Shown one piece after another: positions 47,801 through 62,800 of a DNA stretch of 64,000 bases. This DNA is from Hippophae tibetana. Lineage: Eukaryota; Streptophyta; Magnoliopsida; Rosales; Elaeagnaceae. Below the pieces are notes generated by a model, which had not been told where the DNA came from, searched no databases, and worked only from the letters and a program-made list of their open reading frames with translations. A program made the position numbers and the translations under genes. Position 1 is the stretch's first letter, and each line of letters begins with the position of its first letter. Location of the stretch: positions 54,298,843 through 54,362,842 of the forward strand of contig CM072810.1 in NCBI GenBank assembly GCA_037013495.1. Reading direction: 5' to 3'.

Positions 47801-50545
47801 TTACCTCCCATGCACCACACAAGTCATTCTAAATGACCCTTGGAAACAACATAAAAAGGTTACCCATAACAACAATCCCAGGAATGGTACTTAGCTCGGT
47901 TGCATCATTCTATCTCTTTTAAGGGAAATTTATCACGAACTTGGGCTTTTATGGGATTCGAACCTGAAATCATGTTTTGATACCAAACATATGAAAAATA
48001 GTTAATCCTTACTACCTAAAGCTTAAGATTTCAATACGGGACGCTTGAACTATAACACTTAAGCCTCGTTCAAAGCTCACACCAATTCACGAGGATGTTT
48101 TCCCCCATGCACGACACAAGTCATTCTAAATGACCCTTGGAAACAACATAGAAAGGTTACCTACAACAACGAGCGCAGGGATGGTACTTACCTTGGTTGC
48201 GTCATTCCATCTCTTTTAAGGCAAACTCACCTCGAATTTGTGCTTTTATGGGATTCGAGCCTGAGATAATGTTTTGAAACAGAACATACGAAAAATAGCT
48301 AATCCTTCCTACCTAAAGCTTAAGCTTTCAATTCGGGACGCTTGAACTGTCACACTTAATCTTCGTTCAAAGCTCACTCCAAGTCACGGGGATGTTACCT
48401 GCCATGCACCACACAAGTCATTCTAAATGACCTTGGAAACAACATAGAAAGGTTACCCACAACAACGACCCGAGGGATGGTATTTACCTTGGTTGCATTA
48501 TTCCGTCTCTCTTTTAAGGGAAATTCATCTCGAACTTGTGCTTTTATGGGATTCGAGCCTAAGATAATGTTTTGATACCAAATATAGGAAAAATAGCTAA
48601 TCCTTCCTCCCAAAAGCTTAAGCTTTCAATACGGGATGCTTGAACTATCACACTTAATCCTCGTTCAAAGCTCACACCAAGTCACCAGAATGTTTTCCCC
48701 CATGAACGACACAAGTCATTCTAAATGACCCTTGGAAACAACATTGAAAGGTTACCCATAACAACGAGCCCAGGGATGGTACTTACCTGGGTTGCGTCAT
48801 TCCGTATCTTTTAAGGCAAATTCATCTCGAACTTATGCTTTTATGGGATTCGAGCCTGAGATAATTTTTTGAAACAGAACATACAAAAAATAGCTAATCC
48901 TTCCTACTTAAAGCTTAAGCTTTCAATTCGGGACGCTTGAACTGTCACACTTAATCTACGTTCAAAGCTAACTCCAAGTCACGGGGATGTTTCCCCACAT
49001 GCACGACACAAGTCATTCTGAATGACCCTTGGAAACAACATAAAAAGGTTACCTACAACAACGAGCGTTCTTACCTCCGTTGCATCATTCCGTCTCTTTT
49101 AAGGGAAAATCATCTCGAACTTAGGTTTTTATTGGATTCGAACCTGAGATCAAGTTTTGATACCAAACATATGAAAAATAGCTAATCCTTCCTACCTAAA
49201 GCTTAAGCATTCAATTCGGGATGCTTGAACTGTCACACTAATTCCTCGTTCAAAGCTTACACCAAGTCACGAGAATGTTACCTCCCATGCACCACACAAG
49301 TCATTCTAAATGACACTTGGAAACAACATAAAAAGGTTACCCACAACAACAAGCCCAGGAATGGTACTTACGTCGGTTGCATCTTTCTGTCTCTTTTAAG
49401 GGAAATTTATCACGAACTTGGGCTTTTATGGGATTCGAACCTGAGATCATGTTTTCATACCAAACATATGAAACATAGCTAATCCTTACTGGCTAAAGCT
49501 TGAGATTTCAATACGGGACGCTTGAACTATCACACTTAATCCTCATTCAAAGCTCACACCAAATCATGAGGATGTTTTCCCCCATGCACGACACAAGTCA
49601 TTCTAAATGACCCTTGGAAACAACATTGAAAGGTTACCTACAACAACGAGCGTAGGGATGGTACTTACCTCGGTTGCATCATTCCGTCTCTTTTAAGGGA
49701 TATTCATCTCGAACTTGGGTTTTTATTCGATTCGAACCTGAGATCATGTTTTGATACCAAACATATCAAAAATAACTAATCCTTCTTACCTAAAGCTTAA
49801 GCTTTCAATACGGGACACTTTAACTATCGCACTTAATCCTCGTTCAAAGCTCACACCAAGTCACGAGAATGTTTCCCCCCATGCACGACACAAGTCATTC
49901 TAAATGACCATTGGAAAAAACATAGAAAGTGTACCCAAAACAACGACCCCAAGGATGGTATTTACCTTGGTTGTGTTATTCCGTCTCTTTTAAGGGAAAT
50001 TCATCTCGAACTTGTGCTTTTATGGGATTCGAGCCTGAGATAATGTTTTGATACCAAACATAGGAAAAATAGCTAATCCTTCCTCCCTAAAGCTTAAGCT
50101 TTCAATACGGGACGCTTGAACTATCACACTTAATCCTCGTTCAAAGCTCAGACCAAGTCACGAGAATGTTTTAACCCATGAATGACCCAAGTCATTCTAA
50201 ATGACCCTTGGAAACAATATTGAAAGGTTACCCACAACAACGAGCCCAGGGATGGTACTTACCTGGGTTGCGTCATTCCGTCTCTTTTAAGGCAAATTCA
50301 TCTCGAACTTGTGGTTTTATGAGATTCGAGCCTGAGATAATGCTTTGAAACAGAACATACGAAAAATAGCTAATCCTTCCTACCTAAAGCTTAAGCTTTC
50401 ATTTCGGGACGCTTGAACTATCACACTTAATCTTCGTTCAAAGCTCACTCCAAGTCACGGGGATGTTTCCCCACGTGCACGACACAAGTCATTCTAAATG
50501 ACCCTTGGAAACAACATAAAAAGGTTACCTACAACAACGAGCGTA
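36665..50545 (+). repeat. 5-monomer HOR marked by a 9-bp deletion
   Basis: Normal monomers read 'gagcgcagggatggtactt' or similar at the join; the marked ones read 'gagcgtactt', lacking nine bases that include most of the start word. Marked joins are at 36665, 38141, 40506, 41982, 43161, 44637, 46112, 47588, 49065 and 50541. Seven of nine intervals are 1475-1477 bp, exactly 5 x 297 - 9. The exceptions are 2365 (eight monomers, with the extra trimer) and 1179 (four monomers). Alternate 5-mers differ, giving a 10-mer of about 2952 bp. Confidence 0.93.
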
Positions 50546-50820
50546 CTTACATGGGTTGCATCATTCCGTCTCTTTTAAGGAAAATTCATCTCGAACTTGC
50601 GTTTTTATTGGATTCGAACCTGAGATCATGTTTTGATACCAAACATATGAAAAATAGCTAATCCTACCTACCTAAATCTTAAGCATTCAATCGTGACGCT
50701 TGAACTGTCACACTTATTCCTCGTTCAAAGCTTACACCAAGTCACGAGAATGTTACCTCCCATGCACCACACAAGTCATTCTAAATGACCCTTGGAAACA
50801 ACATAAAAAGGTTACCCACA
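44850..50820 (+). repeat. 9447-bp HOR block, copy 2 (shortened)
   Basis: Copy 2 follows copy 1 at 9447 bp up to about 48.1 kb, then at 8557-8559 bp (39614 with 48171, 40506 with 49065), so one trimer is absent. From about 49.56 kb it follows at 5903 bp (43718 with about 49621). The last jump of about 2656 bp (nine monomers) looks like a crossover between two neighbouring HOR units. Identity stops near 50825, where 'caagcccagg' replaces 'ctagcccagg'. Confidence 0.85.
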
Positions 50821-53800
50821 ACAACAAGCCCAGGAATGGTACTTACGTCGGTTGCATCTTTCTGTCTCTTTTAAGGGAAATTTATCACGAACTTGGGCTT
50901 TTATGGGATTCGAACCTGAGATCATGTTTTCATACCAAACATATGAAAAATAGTTAATCCTTACTACCTAAAGCTTAAGATTTCAATACGGGACGCTTGA
51001 ACTATCACACTTAATCCTCGTTCAAACCTCACACCAAATCATGAGGATGTTTTCCCCCATGCACGACACAAGTCATTCTAAATGACCCTTGGAACCAACA
51101 TAGAAATGTTACCTACAACAACGAGCGCAGGGATGGTACTTACCTCGGTTGCATCATTCCGTCTCTTTTAAGGGATATTCACCTCGAACTTGGGTTTTTA
51201 TTCGATTCGAACCTGAGATCATGTTTTGATACCAAACATATGAAAAATAGCTAATCCTTCCTACCTAAAGCTTAAGCTTTCAATACGGGACACTTTAACT
51301 ATCGCACTTAATCCTCATTCAAAGCTCACACCAAGTCACGAGAATGTTTCCCCCCATGCACGACACAAGTCATTCTAAATGACCATTGGAAAAAACATAG
51401 AAAGTGTACCTAAAACAACGACCCCAGGGATGGTATTTACCTTGGTTGTGTTATTCCGTCTCTTTTAAGGGAAATTCATCTCAAACTTGTGCTTTTATGG
51501 GATTCGAACCTGAGATAATGTTTTGATACCAAACATAGGAAAAATAGCTAATCTTTCCTCCCTAAAGCTTAAGCTTTCAATTCAGGATGCTTGAACTGTC
51601 ACACTTAATCCTCGTTCAAAGCTCACACCAAGTCACGAGGATGTTTTCCCCCATGAACGACACAAGTCATTCTAAATGACCCTTGGAAACAACATTGAAA
51701 GGTTACCCACAACAACGAGCCCAGGGATGGTACATACCTGGGTTGCGTCATTCCGTCTCTTTTAATGCAAATTCATCTCGAACTTTTGCTTTTATGGGAT
51801 TCGAGCCTAAGATAATGTTTTGAAACAGAACATACGAGAAATAGCTAATCCTTCCTACCTAAAGCTTAAGCTTTCAATTTGGGACGCTTGAACTGTCACA
51901 CTTAATCCTCGTTCAAAGCTCACTCCAAGTCACGAGGATGTTACCTCCCATGTACCACACAAGTCATTCTAAATGACCCTTGCAAACAACATAGAAAGGT
52001 TACCTACAACAACGTGCCCAGGGATGGTACTTACCTCGTTTGCGTCATTCCGTCTCTTTTAAATGAAATTCATCTCGAACTTGGGTTTTTATTGGATTCG
52101 AACCTGAGATCATGTTTTGATACCAAATATATGAAAAATAGCTAATCCTTCCTACTGAAGCATAAGTATTTAATTCGGGACGCTTGAACTGTCACACTTA
52201 TTCCTCGTTCAAAGCTTACACCAAGTCACGAGAATGTTACCTCCCATCTACCACACAAGTCATTCTAAATGGCCCTTGGAAACAACATAAAAAGGTTACC
52301 CACAACAACTAGCCCAGGAATGGTACTTACCTCGTTTGCATCATTCTATCTCTTTTAAGGGAAATTTATCACGAACTTGGGCTTTTATGGGATTCGAACC
52401 TGAGATCATGTTTTGATACCAAACATATGAAAAATAGCTAATCCTTACTACCTAAAGCTTAAGATTTCAATACGGGACGCTTTAACTATCACACTTAATC
52501 CTCGTTCAAAGCTCACACCAATTCACGAGGATGTTTTCCCCCATGCACGACACAAGTCATTCTAAATGACCCTTGGAACCAACATAGAAAGGTAACCTAC
52601 AACAACGAGCGCAGGGATGGTACTTACCTCGGTTGCATCATTCTGTCTCTTTTAAGGGATATTCAACTCGAACTTGGGTTTTTATTCGATTCGAACCTGA
52701 GATCATGTTTTTATACCAAACATAGGAAAAATAGATAATCTTTCCTACCTAAAGCTTAAGCTTTCAATACGGGACACTTTAACTATCGCACTTAATCCTC
52801 GTTCAAAGCTCACACCAAGTCAAGAGAATGTTTCCCCCCATGCACGACACAAGTCATTCTAAATGACCATTGGAGAAAACATAGAAAGTGTACCCAAAAC
52901 AACGACCCCAGGGATGGTATTTATCTTGGTTGTGTTATTCCGTCTCTTTTAAGGGAAATTCATCTCAAACTTGTGCTTTTATGGGATTCGAGCCTGAGAT
53001 AATGTTTTGATACCAAACATAGGAAAAATAGCTAATCTTTCCTCCCTAAAGCTTAAGCTTTCAATTCAGGACGCTTGAACTGTCACACTTAATCCTCGTT
53101 CAAAGCTCACTCCAAGTCACGAGAATATTTTCCCCCATGAACGACACAAGTCATTCTAAATGACCCTTGGAAACAACATTGAAAGGTTACCCACAACAAC
53201 GAGCCCAGGGATGGTACTTACCTGGGTTGCGTCATTCCGTCTCTTTTAAGGCAAATTCATCTCGAACTTGTGCTTTTATTGGATTCGAGCCTGAGATAAT
53301 GGTTTGAAACAGAACATACGAAAAATAGCTAATCCTTCCTACCTAAAGCTTAAGTATTCAATTCGTGACGCTTGAACTGTCACACTTATTCCTCGTTCAA
53401 AGCTCACACCAAGTCACGAGAATGTTACCTCCCATGCACCACACAAGTCCTTCTAAATGACCCTTGGAAACAACATAAAAAGGTTACCCACAACAACAAG
53501 CCCAGGAATGGTACTTACCTCGGTTGCATCATTCTATCTCTTTTAAGGGAAATTCATCTCGAACTTGTGCTTTTATGGGATTCGAGCCTGAGATAATGTT
53601 TTGATGCCAAACATAGGAAAAATAGCAAATCTTTCCTCCCTAAAGCTTAAGCTTTCAATACGGGACGCTTGAACTATCACACTTAATCCTCGTTCAAAGC
53701 TCACACCAAGTCACGAGGATGTTTTCTCCCATGAACGACACAAGTCATTCTAAATGACCCTTGGAAACAACATTAAAAGGTTACCCACAACAACGAGCCC

Positions 53801-55146
53801 AGGGATGGTACATACCTGGGTTGCGTCATTCCGTCTCTTTTAATGCAAATTCATCTCGAACTTTTGCTTTTATGGGATTTGAGCCTGAGATAATGTTTTG
53901 AAACAGAACATACGAGAAATAGCTAATCCTTCCTACCTAAAGCTTAAGCTTTCAATTCGGGACGCTTGAACTGTCACACTTAATCCTCGTTCAAAGCTCA
54001 CTCCAAGTCACGAGGATGTTACCTCCCATGCACCACACAAGTCATTCTAAATGACCCTTGCAAACAACATAGAAAGGTTACCTACAACAACGTGCCCAGG
54101 GATGGTACTTACCTCGGTTGCGTCATTCCGTCTCTTTTAAGGGAAATTCATCTCGAACTTGGGTTTTTATTGGATTCGAACCTGAGATCATGTTTTGATA
54201 CCAAACATATGAAAAATAGCTAATCCTACCTACCTGAAGCTTAAGTATTCAATTCGGGACGCTTGAACTGTCACACTTATTCCTCGTTCAAAGCTTACAC
54301 CAAGTCACGAAAATGTTACCTCCCATGCACCACACAAGTCATTCTAAATGGCCCTTGGAAACAACATAAAAAGGTTACCCACAACAACTAGCCCAGGAAT
54401 GGTACTTACCTCGTTTGCATCATTCTATCTCTTTTAAGGGATATTCACCTCGAACTTGGGTTTTTATTCGATTCGAACCTGAGATCATGTTTTGATACCA
54501 AACATATGAAAAATAGCTAATCCTTACTACCTAAAGCTTAAGATTTCAATACGGGACGCTTGAACTATCACACTTAATCCTCGTTCAAAGCTCACACCAA
54601 TTCACGAGGATGTTTTCCCCCATGCACGACACAAGTCATTCTAAATGACCCTTGGAACCAACATAGAAAGGTTACCTACAACAACGAGCGCAGGGATGGT
54701 ACTTACCTCGGTTGAATCATTCCGTCTCTTTTAAGGGATATTCACCTCGAACTTGGGTTTTTATTCGATTCGAACCTGAGATCATGTTTTGATACCAAAC
54801 ATTGGAAAAATAGATAATCTTTCCTCCCTAAAGCTTAAGCTTTCAATACGGGACGCTTGAACTATCACACTTAATCCTCGTTCAAAGCTCACACCAAGTC
54901 ACGAGGATGTTTTCCCCCATGAACGACACAAGTCATTCTAAATGACCCTTGGAAACAACATTGAAAGGTTACCCACAACAACGAGCCCAGGGATGGTACT
55001 TACCTGGGTTGCGTCATTCCGTCTCTTTTAAGGCAAATTCATCTCGAACTTGTGCTTTTATTGGATTCGAGCCTAGGATAATGGTTTGAAACAGAACATA
55101 CAAAAAATAGCTAATCCTTCCTACCTAAAGCTTAAGTATTCAATTC
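50820..55146 (+). repeat. Transition zone between HOR types
   Basis: About 14.5 forward monomers without a deletion-marked start, lying between the 5-mer zone and the 6/10-mer zone. Parts from about 53560 to 53960 reappear at about 59480-59880 (offset about 5920, with the rare 'ttttgatgccaaac' and 'aatagcaaatc'). A trimer-sized copy links about 54240-54790 with about 55130-55680 at 891 bp ('cattctatct' at 54421 and 55312). Confidence 0.8.
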
Positions 55147-58100
55147 GGGACGCTTGAACTGTCACACTTATTCCTCGTTCAAAGCTTACACCAAGTCACG
55201 AAAATGTTACCTCCCATGCACCACACAAGTCATTCTAAATGGCCCTTGGAAACAACATAAAAAGGTTACCCACAACAACTAGCCCAGTAATGGTACTTAC
55301 CTCGTTTGCATCATTCTATCTCTTTTAAGGGATATTCACCTCGAACTTGGGTTTTTATTCGATTCGAACCTGAGATCATGTTTTGATACCAAACATATGA
55401 AAAATAGCTAATCCTTACTACCTAAAGCTTAAGATTTCAATACGGGACGCTTGAACTATCACATTTAATCCTCGTTCAAAGCTCACACCAATTCACGAGG
55501 ATGTTTTCCCCCATGCACGACACAAGTCATTCTAAATGACCCTTGGAACCAACATAGAAAGGTTACCTACAACAACGAGCGCAGGGATGGTACTTACCTC
55601 GGTTGCATCATTCCGTCTCTTTTAAGGGATATTCACCTCGAACTTGGGTTTTTATTCGATTCGAACCTGAGATCATGTTTTGATACCAAACATTGGAAAA
55701 ATAGATAATCTTTCCTACCTAAAGCTTAAGCTTTCAATACGGGACACTTTAACTATCGCACTTAATCCTCGTTCAAAGCTCACACCAAGTCAAGAGAATG
55801 TTTCCCCCCATGCACGACACAAGTCATTCTAAATGACCATTGGAGAAAACATAGAAAGTGTACCCAAAACAACGACCCCAGGGATGGTATTTACCTTGGT
55901 TGTGTTATTCCGTCTCTTTTAAGGGAAATTCATCTCAAACTTGTGCTTTTATGGGATTCGAGCCTGAGATAATGTTTTGATACCAAACATAGGAAAAATA
56001 GCTAATCTTTTCTCCCTAAAGCTTAAGCTTTCAATTCAGGACGCTTGAACTGTCACACTTAATCCTCGTTCAAAGCTCACTCCAAGTCACGAAAATGTGT
56101 TCCCCAATGAACGACACAAGTCATTCTAAATGACCCTTGGAAATAACATTGAAAGGTTACCCACAACAACGAGCCCAGGGATGGTACATACCTGGGTTGC
56201 GTCATTCTGTCTCTTTTATTGCAAATTCATCTCGAACTTGTGCTTTTATGGGATTCGAGCCTGAGATAATGTTTTGAAACAGAACATACGAAAAATAGCT
56301 AATCCTTCCTACCTAAAGCTTAAGCTTTCAATTCGGGACGCTTGAGTTGTCACACTTAATCTTCGTTCAAAGCTCACTCCAAGTCACGGGGATGTTTCCC
56401 CACATGCACGACACAAGTCATTCTTAATGACCCTTGGAAACAACATAAAAAGGTTACCTACAACAACGAGCGTACTTACCTCGGTTGCATCATTCCGTCT
56501 CTTCTAAGGGAAATTCATCTCGAACTTGGGTTTTTATTGGATTCGAACCTGAGATCATGTTTTGATACCAAACATATGAAAAATAGCTAATCCTACCTAC
56601 CTAAAGCTTAAGCATTCAATTCGGGACGCTTGAACTATCACACTTATTCCTCGTTCAAAGCTTACACCAAGTCACGAGAATGTTACCTCCCATGCACCAC
56701 ACAAGTCATTCTAAATGACCCTTGGAAACAACATAAAAAGGTTACCCACAACAACAAGCCCAGGAATGGTACTTACGTCGGTTGCATCTTTCTGTCTCTT
56801 TTAAGGAAAATTTATCACGAACTTGGGCTTTTATGGGATTCGAACCTGATATCATGTTTTCATACCAAAAATATGAAAAATAGCTAATCCTTACTACCTA
56901 AAGCTTAAGATTTCAATACGGGACGCTTGAACTATCACACTCAATCCTCGTTCAAAGCTCACACCAATTCACGAGGATGTTTTCCCCAATGCATGACACA
57001 AGTCATTCTAAATGACCCATGGAACCAACATAGAAAGGTTACCTACAACAACGAGCGCAGGGATGGTACTTACCTCGGGTTCATCATTCCGTCTCTTTTA
57101 AGGGTATTCACCTCGAACATGGGTTTTTATTCGATTCGAACCTGAGATCATGTTTTGATACCAAACATAGGAAAAATAGCTAATCCTTACTACCTAAAGC
57201 TTAAGATTTCAATACGGGACGCTTGAACTATCACACTTAATCCTCGTTCAAAGCTCACACCAATTCACGAGGATGTTTTCCCCCATGCACGACACAAGTC
57301 ATTCTAAATGACCCTTGGAACCAACATAGAAAGGTTACCGACAACAACGAGCGCAGGGATGGTACTTACCTCGGTTGCATCATTCCGTCTCTTTTAAGGG
57401 ATATTCACCTCGAACTTGGGTTTTTATTCGATTCGAACCTGGGATCATGTTTTGATACCAAACATTGGAAAAATAGATAATCTTTCCTACCTAAAGCTTA
57501 AGCTTTCAATACGGGACACTTTAACTATCGCACTTAATCCTCGTTCAAAGCTCACACCAAGTCAAGAGAATGTTTCCCCCCATGCACGACACAAGTCATT
57601 CTAAATGACCATTGGAGAAAACATAGAAAGTGTACCCAAAACAACGACCCCAGGGATGGTATTTACATTGGTTGTATTATTCCGTCTCTTTTAAGGGAAA
57701 TTCATCTCAAACTTGTGCTTTTATGGGATTCGAGCCTGAGATAATGTTTTGATACCAAACATAGGAAAAATAGCTAATCTTTCCTCCCTAAAGCTTAAGC
57801 TTTCAATTCAGGACGCTTGAACTGTCACACTTAATCCTCGTTCAAAGCTCACTCCAAGTCACGAGAATGTTTTCCCCCATGAACGACACAAGTAATTCTA
57901 AATGACCCTTGGAAACAACATTGAAAGGTTACCCACAACAACGAGCCCAGGGATGGTACATACCTGGGTTGCGTCATTCTGTCTCTTTTAATGCAAATTC
58001 ATCTCGAACTTGTGCTTTTATGGGATTCGAGCCTGAGATAATGTTTTGAAACAGAACATACGAAAAATAGCTAATCCTTCCTACCTAAAGCTTAAGCTTT

Positions 58101-59879
58101 CAATTCGGGACGCTTGAGTTGTCACACTTAATCTTCGTTCAAAGCTCACTCCAAGTCACGGGGATGTTTCCCCACATGCACGACACAAGTCATTCTTAAT
58201 GACCCTTGGAAACAACATAAAAAGGTTACCTACAACAACGAGCGTACTTACCTCGGTTGCATCATTCCGTCTCTTCTAAGGGAAATTCATCTCGAACTTG
58301 GGTTTTTATTGGATTCGAACCTGAGATCATGTTTTGATACCAAACATATGAAAAATAGCTAATCCTACGTACCTAAAGCTTAAGCATTCAATTCGGGACG
58401 CTTGAACTATCACACTTATTCCTCGTTCAAAGCTTACACCAAGTCACGAGAATGTTACCTCCCATGCACCACACAAGTCATTCTAAATGACCCTTGGAAA
58501 CAACATAAAAAGGTTACCTACAACAACAAGCCCAGGAATGGTACTTACGTCGGTTGCATCTTTCTGTCTCTTTTAAGGGAAATTTATCACGAACTTGGGC
58601 TTTTATGGGATTCGAACCTGAGATCATGTTTTCTTACCAAAAATATGAAAAATAGCTAATCCTTACTACCTAAAGCTTAAGATTTCAATACGGGACGCTT
58701 GAACTATCACACTTAATCCTCGTTCAAAGCTCACACCAATTCACGAGGATGTTTTCCCCAATGCATGACACAAGTCATTCTAAATGACCCATGGAACCAA
58801 CATAGAAAGGTTACCTACAACAACGAGCGCAGGGATGGTACTTACCTCGGGTTCATCATTCCGTCTCTTTTAAGGGATATTCACCTCGAACTTGGGTTTT
58901 TATTCGATTCGAAACTGGGATCATGTTTTGATACCAAACATAGGAAAAATAGCTAATCCTTACTACCTAAAGCTTAAGATTTCAATACGGGACGCTTGAA
59001 CTATCACACTTAATCCTCGTTCAAAGCTCACACCAATTCACGAGGATGTTTTCCCCCATGCACGACACAAGTCATTCTAAATGACCCTTGGAACCAATAT
59101 AGAAAGGTTACCTACAACAACGAGCGCAGGGATGGTACTTATCTCGGTTGCATCATTCCGTCTCTTTTAAGGGATATTCACCTCGAACTTGGGTTTTTAT
59201 TCGATTCGAACCTGAGATCATATTTTGATACCAAACATTGGAAAAATAGATAATCTTTCCTACCTAAAGCTTAAGCTTTCAATACGGGACACTTTAACTA
59301 TCGCACTTAATCCTCGTTCAAAGCTCACACCAAGTCAAGAGAATGTTTCCCCCAATGCACGACACAAGTCATTCTAAATGACCATTGGAGAAAACATAGA
59401 AAGTGTACCCAAAACAACGACCCCAGGGATGGTATTTACCTTGGTTGTGTTATTCCATCTCTTTTAAGGGAAATTCATCTCGAACTTGTGCTTTTATGGG
59501 ATTCGAGCCTGAGATAATGTTTTGATGCCAAACATAGGAAAAATAGCAAATCTTTCCTCCCTAAAGCTTAAGCTTTCAATACGGGACGCTTGAACTATCA
59601 CACTTAATCCTCGTTCAAAGCTCCCACCAAGTCACGAGGATGTTTTCCCCCATGAACGACACAAGTCATTCTAAATGACCCTTGGAAACAACATTAAAAG
59701 GTTACCCACAACAACGAGCCCAGGGATGGTACATACCTGGGTTGCGTCATTCCGTCTCTTTTAATGCAAATTCATCTCGAACTTTTTCTTTTATGGGATT
59801 TGAGCCTGAGATAATGTTTTGAAACAGAACATACGAGAAATAGCTAATCCTTCCTACCTAAAGCTTAAGCTTTCAATTC
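55147..59879 (+). repeat. 4733-bp HOR block, copy 1 (16 monomers)
   Basis: The block matches 59880 onwards at 4733-4734 bp: 'cccagtaatgg' at 55283 and 60016, deletion-marked starts at 56470 and 61203 and at 58242 and 62976. Marked starts are 1772 bp apart inside the block and 2961 bp apart between blocks. 6 x 297 - 9 is 1773 and 10 x 297 - 9 is 2961, so the block is a 6-mer plus a 10-mer. One base is missing at about 57105 ('aagggtattc'). Confidence 0.9.
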
Positions 59880-62800
59880 GGGACGCTTGAACTGTCACAC
59901 TTATTCCTCGGTCAAAGCTTACACCAAGTCACGAAAATGTTACCTCCCATGCACCACACAAGTCATTCTAAATGGCCCTTGGAAACAACATAAAAAGGTT
60001 ACCCACAACAACTAGCCCAGTAATGGTACTTACCTCGTTTGCATCATTCTATCTCTTTTAAGGGATATTCACCTCGAACTTGGGTTTTTATTCGATTCGA
60101 ACCTGAGATCATGTTTTGATACCAAACATATGAAAAATAGCTAATCCTTACTACCTAAAGCTTAAGATTTCAATACGGGACGCTTGAACTATCACTTTTA
60201 ATCCTCGTTCAAAGCTCACACCAATTCACGAGGATGTTTTCCCCCATGCACGACACAAGTCATTCTAAATGACCCTTGGAACCAACATAGAAAGGTTACC
60301 TACAACAACGAGCGCAGGGATGGTACTTACCTCGGTTGCATCATTCCGTCTCTTTTAAGGGATATTCACCTCGAACTTGGGTTTTTAATCGATTCGAACC
60401 TGAGATCATGTTTTGATACCAAACATTGGAAAAATAGATAATCTTTCCTACCTAAAGCTTAAGCTTTCAATACGGGACACTTTAACTATCGCACTTAATC
60501 CTCGTTCAAAGCTCACACCAAGTCAAGAGAATGTTTCCCCCCATGCACGACACAAGTCATTCTAAATGACCATTGGAGAAAACATAGAAAGTGTACCCAA
60601 AACAACGACCCCAGGGATGGTATTTACCTTGGTTGTGTTATTCCGTCTCTTTTAAGGGAAATTCATCTCAAACTTGTGCTTTTATGGGATTCGAGCCTGA
60701 GATAATGTTTTGATACCAAACATAGGAAAAATAGCTAATCTTTTCTCCCTAAAGCTTAAGCTTTCAATTCAGGACGCTTGAACTGTCACACTTAATCCTC
60801 GTTCAAAGCTCACTCCAAGTCACGAGAATGTTTTCCCCCATGAACGACACAAGTCATTCTAAATGACCCTTGGAAACAACATTGAAATGTTACCCACAAC
60901 AACGAGCCCAGGGATGGTACATACCTGGGTTGCGTCATTCTGTCTCTTTTAATGCAAATTCATCTCGAACTTGTGCTTTTATGGGATTCGAGCCTGAGAT
61001 AATGTTTTGAAACAGAACATACGAAAAATAGCTAATCCTTCCTACCTAAAGCTTAAGCTTTCAATTCGGGACGCTTGAGTTGTCACACTTAATCTTCGTT
61101 CAAAGCTCACTCCAAGTCACGGGGATGTTTCCCCACATGCACGACACAAGTCATTCTTAATGACCCTTGGAAACAACATAAAAAGGTTACCTATAACAAC
61201 GAGCGTACTTACCTCGGTTGCATCATTCCGTCTCTTCTAAGGGAAATTCATCTCGAACTTGGGTTTTTATTGGATTCGAACCTGAGATCATGTTTTGATA
61301 CCAAACATATGAAAAATAGCTAATCCTACCTACCTAAAGCTTAAGCATTCAATTCGGGACGCTTGAACTATCACACTTATTTCTCGTTCAAAGCTTACAC
61401 CAAGTCACGAGAATGTTACCTCCCATGCACCACACAAGTCATTTTAAATGACCCTTGGAAACAACATAAAAAGGTTACCCACAACAACAAGCCCAGGAAT
61501 GGTACTTACGTCGGTTGCATCTTTCTGTCTCTTTTAAGGGAAATTTATCACGAACTTGGGCTTTTATGGGATTTGAACCTGATATCATGTTTTCATACCA
61601 AAAATATGAAAAATAGCTAATCCTTACTACCTAAAGCTTAAGATTTCAATACGGGACGCTTGAACTATCACACTTAATCCTCGTTCAAAGCTCACACCAA
61701 TTCACGAGGATGTTTTCCCCAATGCATGACACAAGTCATTCTAAATGACCCATGGAACCAACATAGAAAGGTTACCTACAACAACGAGCGCAGGGATGGT
61801 ACTTACCTCGGGTTCATCATTCCGTCTCTTTTAAGGGATATTCACCTCGAACATGGGTTTTTATTCGATTCGAACCTGAGATCATGTTTTGATACCAAAC
61901 ATAGGAAAAATAGCTAATCCTTACTACCTAAAGCTTAAGATTTCAATACGGGACGCTTGAACTATCACACTTAATCCTCGTTCAAAGCTCACACCAATTC
62001 ACGAGGATGTTTTCCCCCATGCACGACACAAGTCATTCTAAATGACCCTTGGAACCAACATAGAAAGGTTACCTACAACAACGAGCGCAGGGATGGTACT
62101 TACCTCGGTTGCATCATTCCGTCTCTTTTAAGGGATATTCACCTCGAACTTGGGTTTTTATTCGATTCGAACCTGGGATCATGTTTTGATACCAAACATT
62201 GGAAAAATAGATAATCTTTCCTACCTAAAGCTTAAGCTTTCAATACGGGACACTTTAACTATCGCACTTAATCCTCGTTCAAAGCTCACACCAAGTCAAG
62301 AGAATGTTTCCCCCCATGCACGACACAAGTCATTCTAAATGACCATTGGAGAAAACATAGAAAGTGTACCCAAAACAACGACCCCAGGGATGGTATTTAC
62401 CTTGGTTGTATTATTCCGTCTCTTTTAAGGGAAATTCATCTCAAACTTGTGCTTTTATGGGATTCGAGCCTGAGATAATGTTTTGATACCAAACATAGGA
62501 AAAATAGCTAATCTTTCCTCCCTAAAGCTTAAGCTTTCAATTCAGGACGCTTGAACTGTCACACTTAATCCTCGTTCAAAGCTCACTCCAAGTCACGAGA
62601 ATGTTCTCCCCCATGAACGACACAAGTCATTCTAAATGACCCTTGGAAACAACATTGAAAGGTTACCCACAATAACGAGCCCAGGGATGGTACATACCTG
62701 GGTTGCGTCATTCTGTCTCTTTTAATGCAAATTCATCTCGAACTTGTGCTTTTATGGGATTCGAGCCTGAGATAATGTTTTGAAACAGAACATACGAAAA

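Noticed and set aside
48505-48520. A true frame or gene at 48395-48613 on the minus strand.
   Set aside because: A 2-bp duplication ('tctctctttt') merely shifts the usual open frame of the monomer; nothing else distinguishes this unit.
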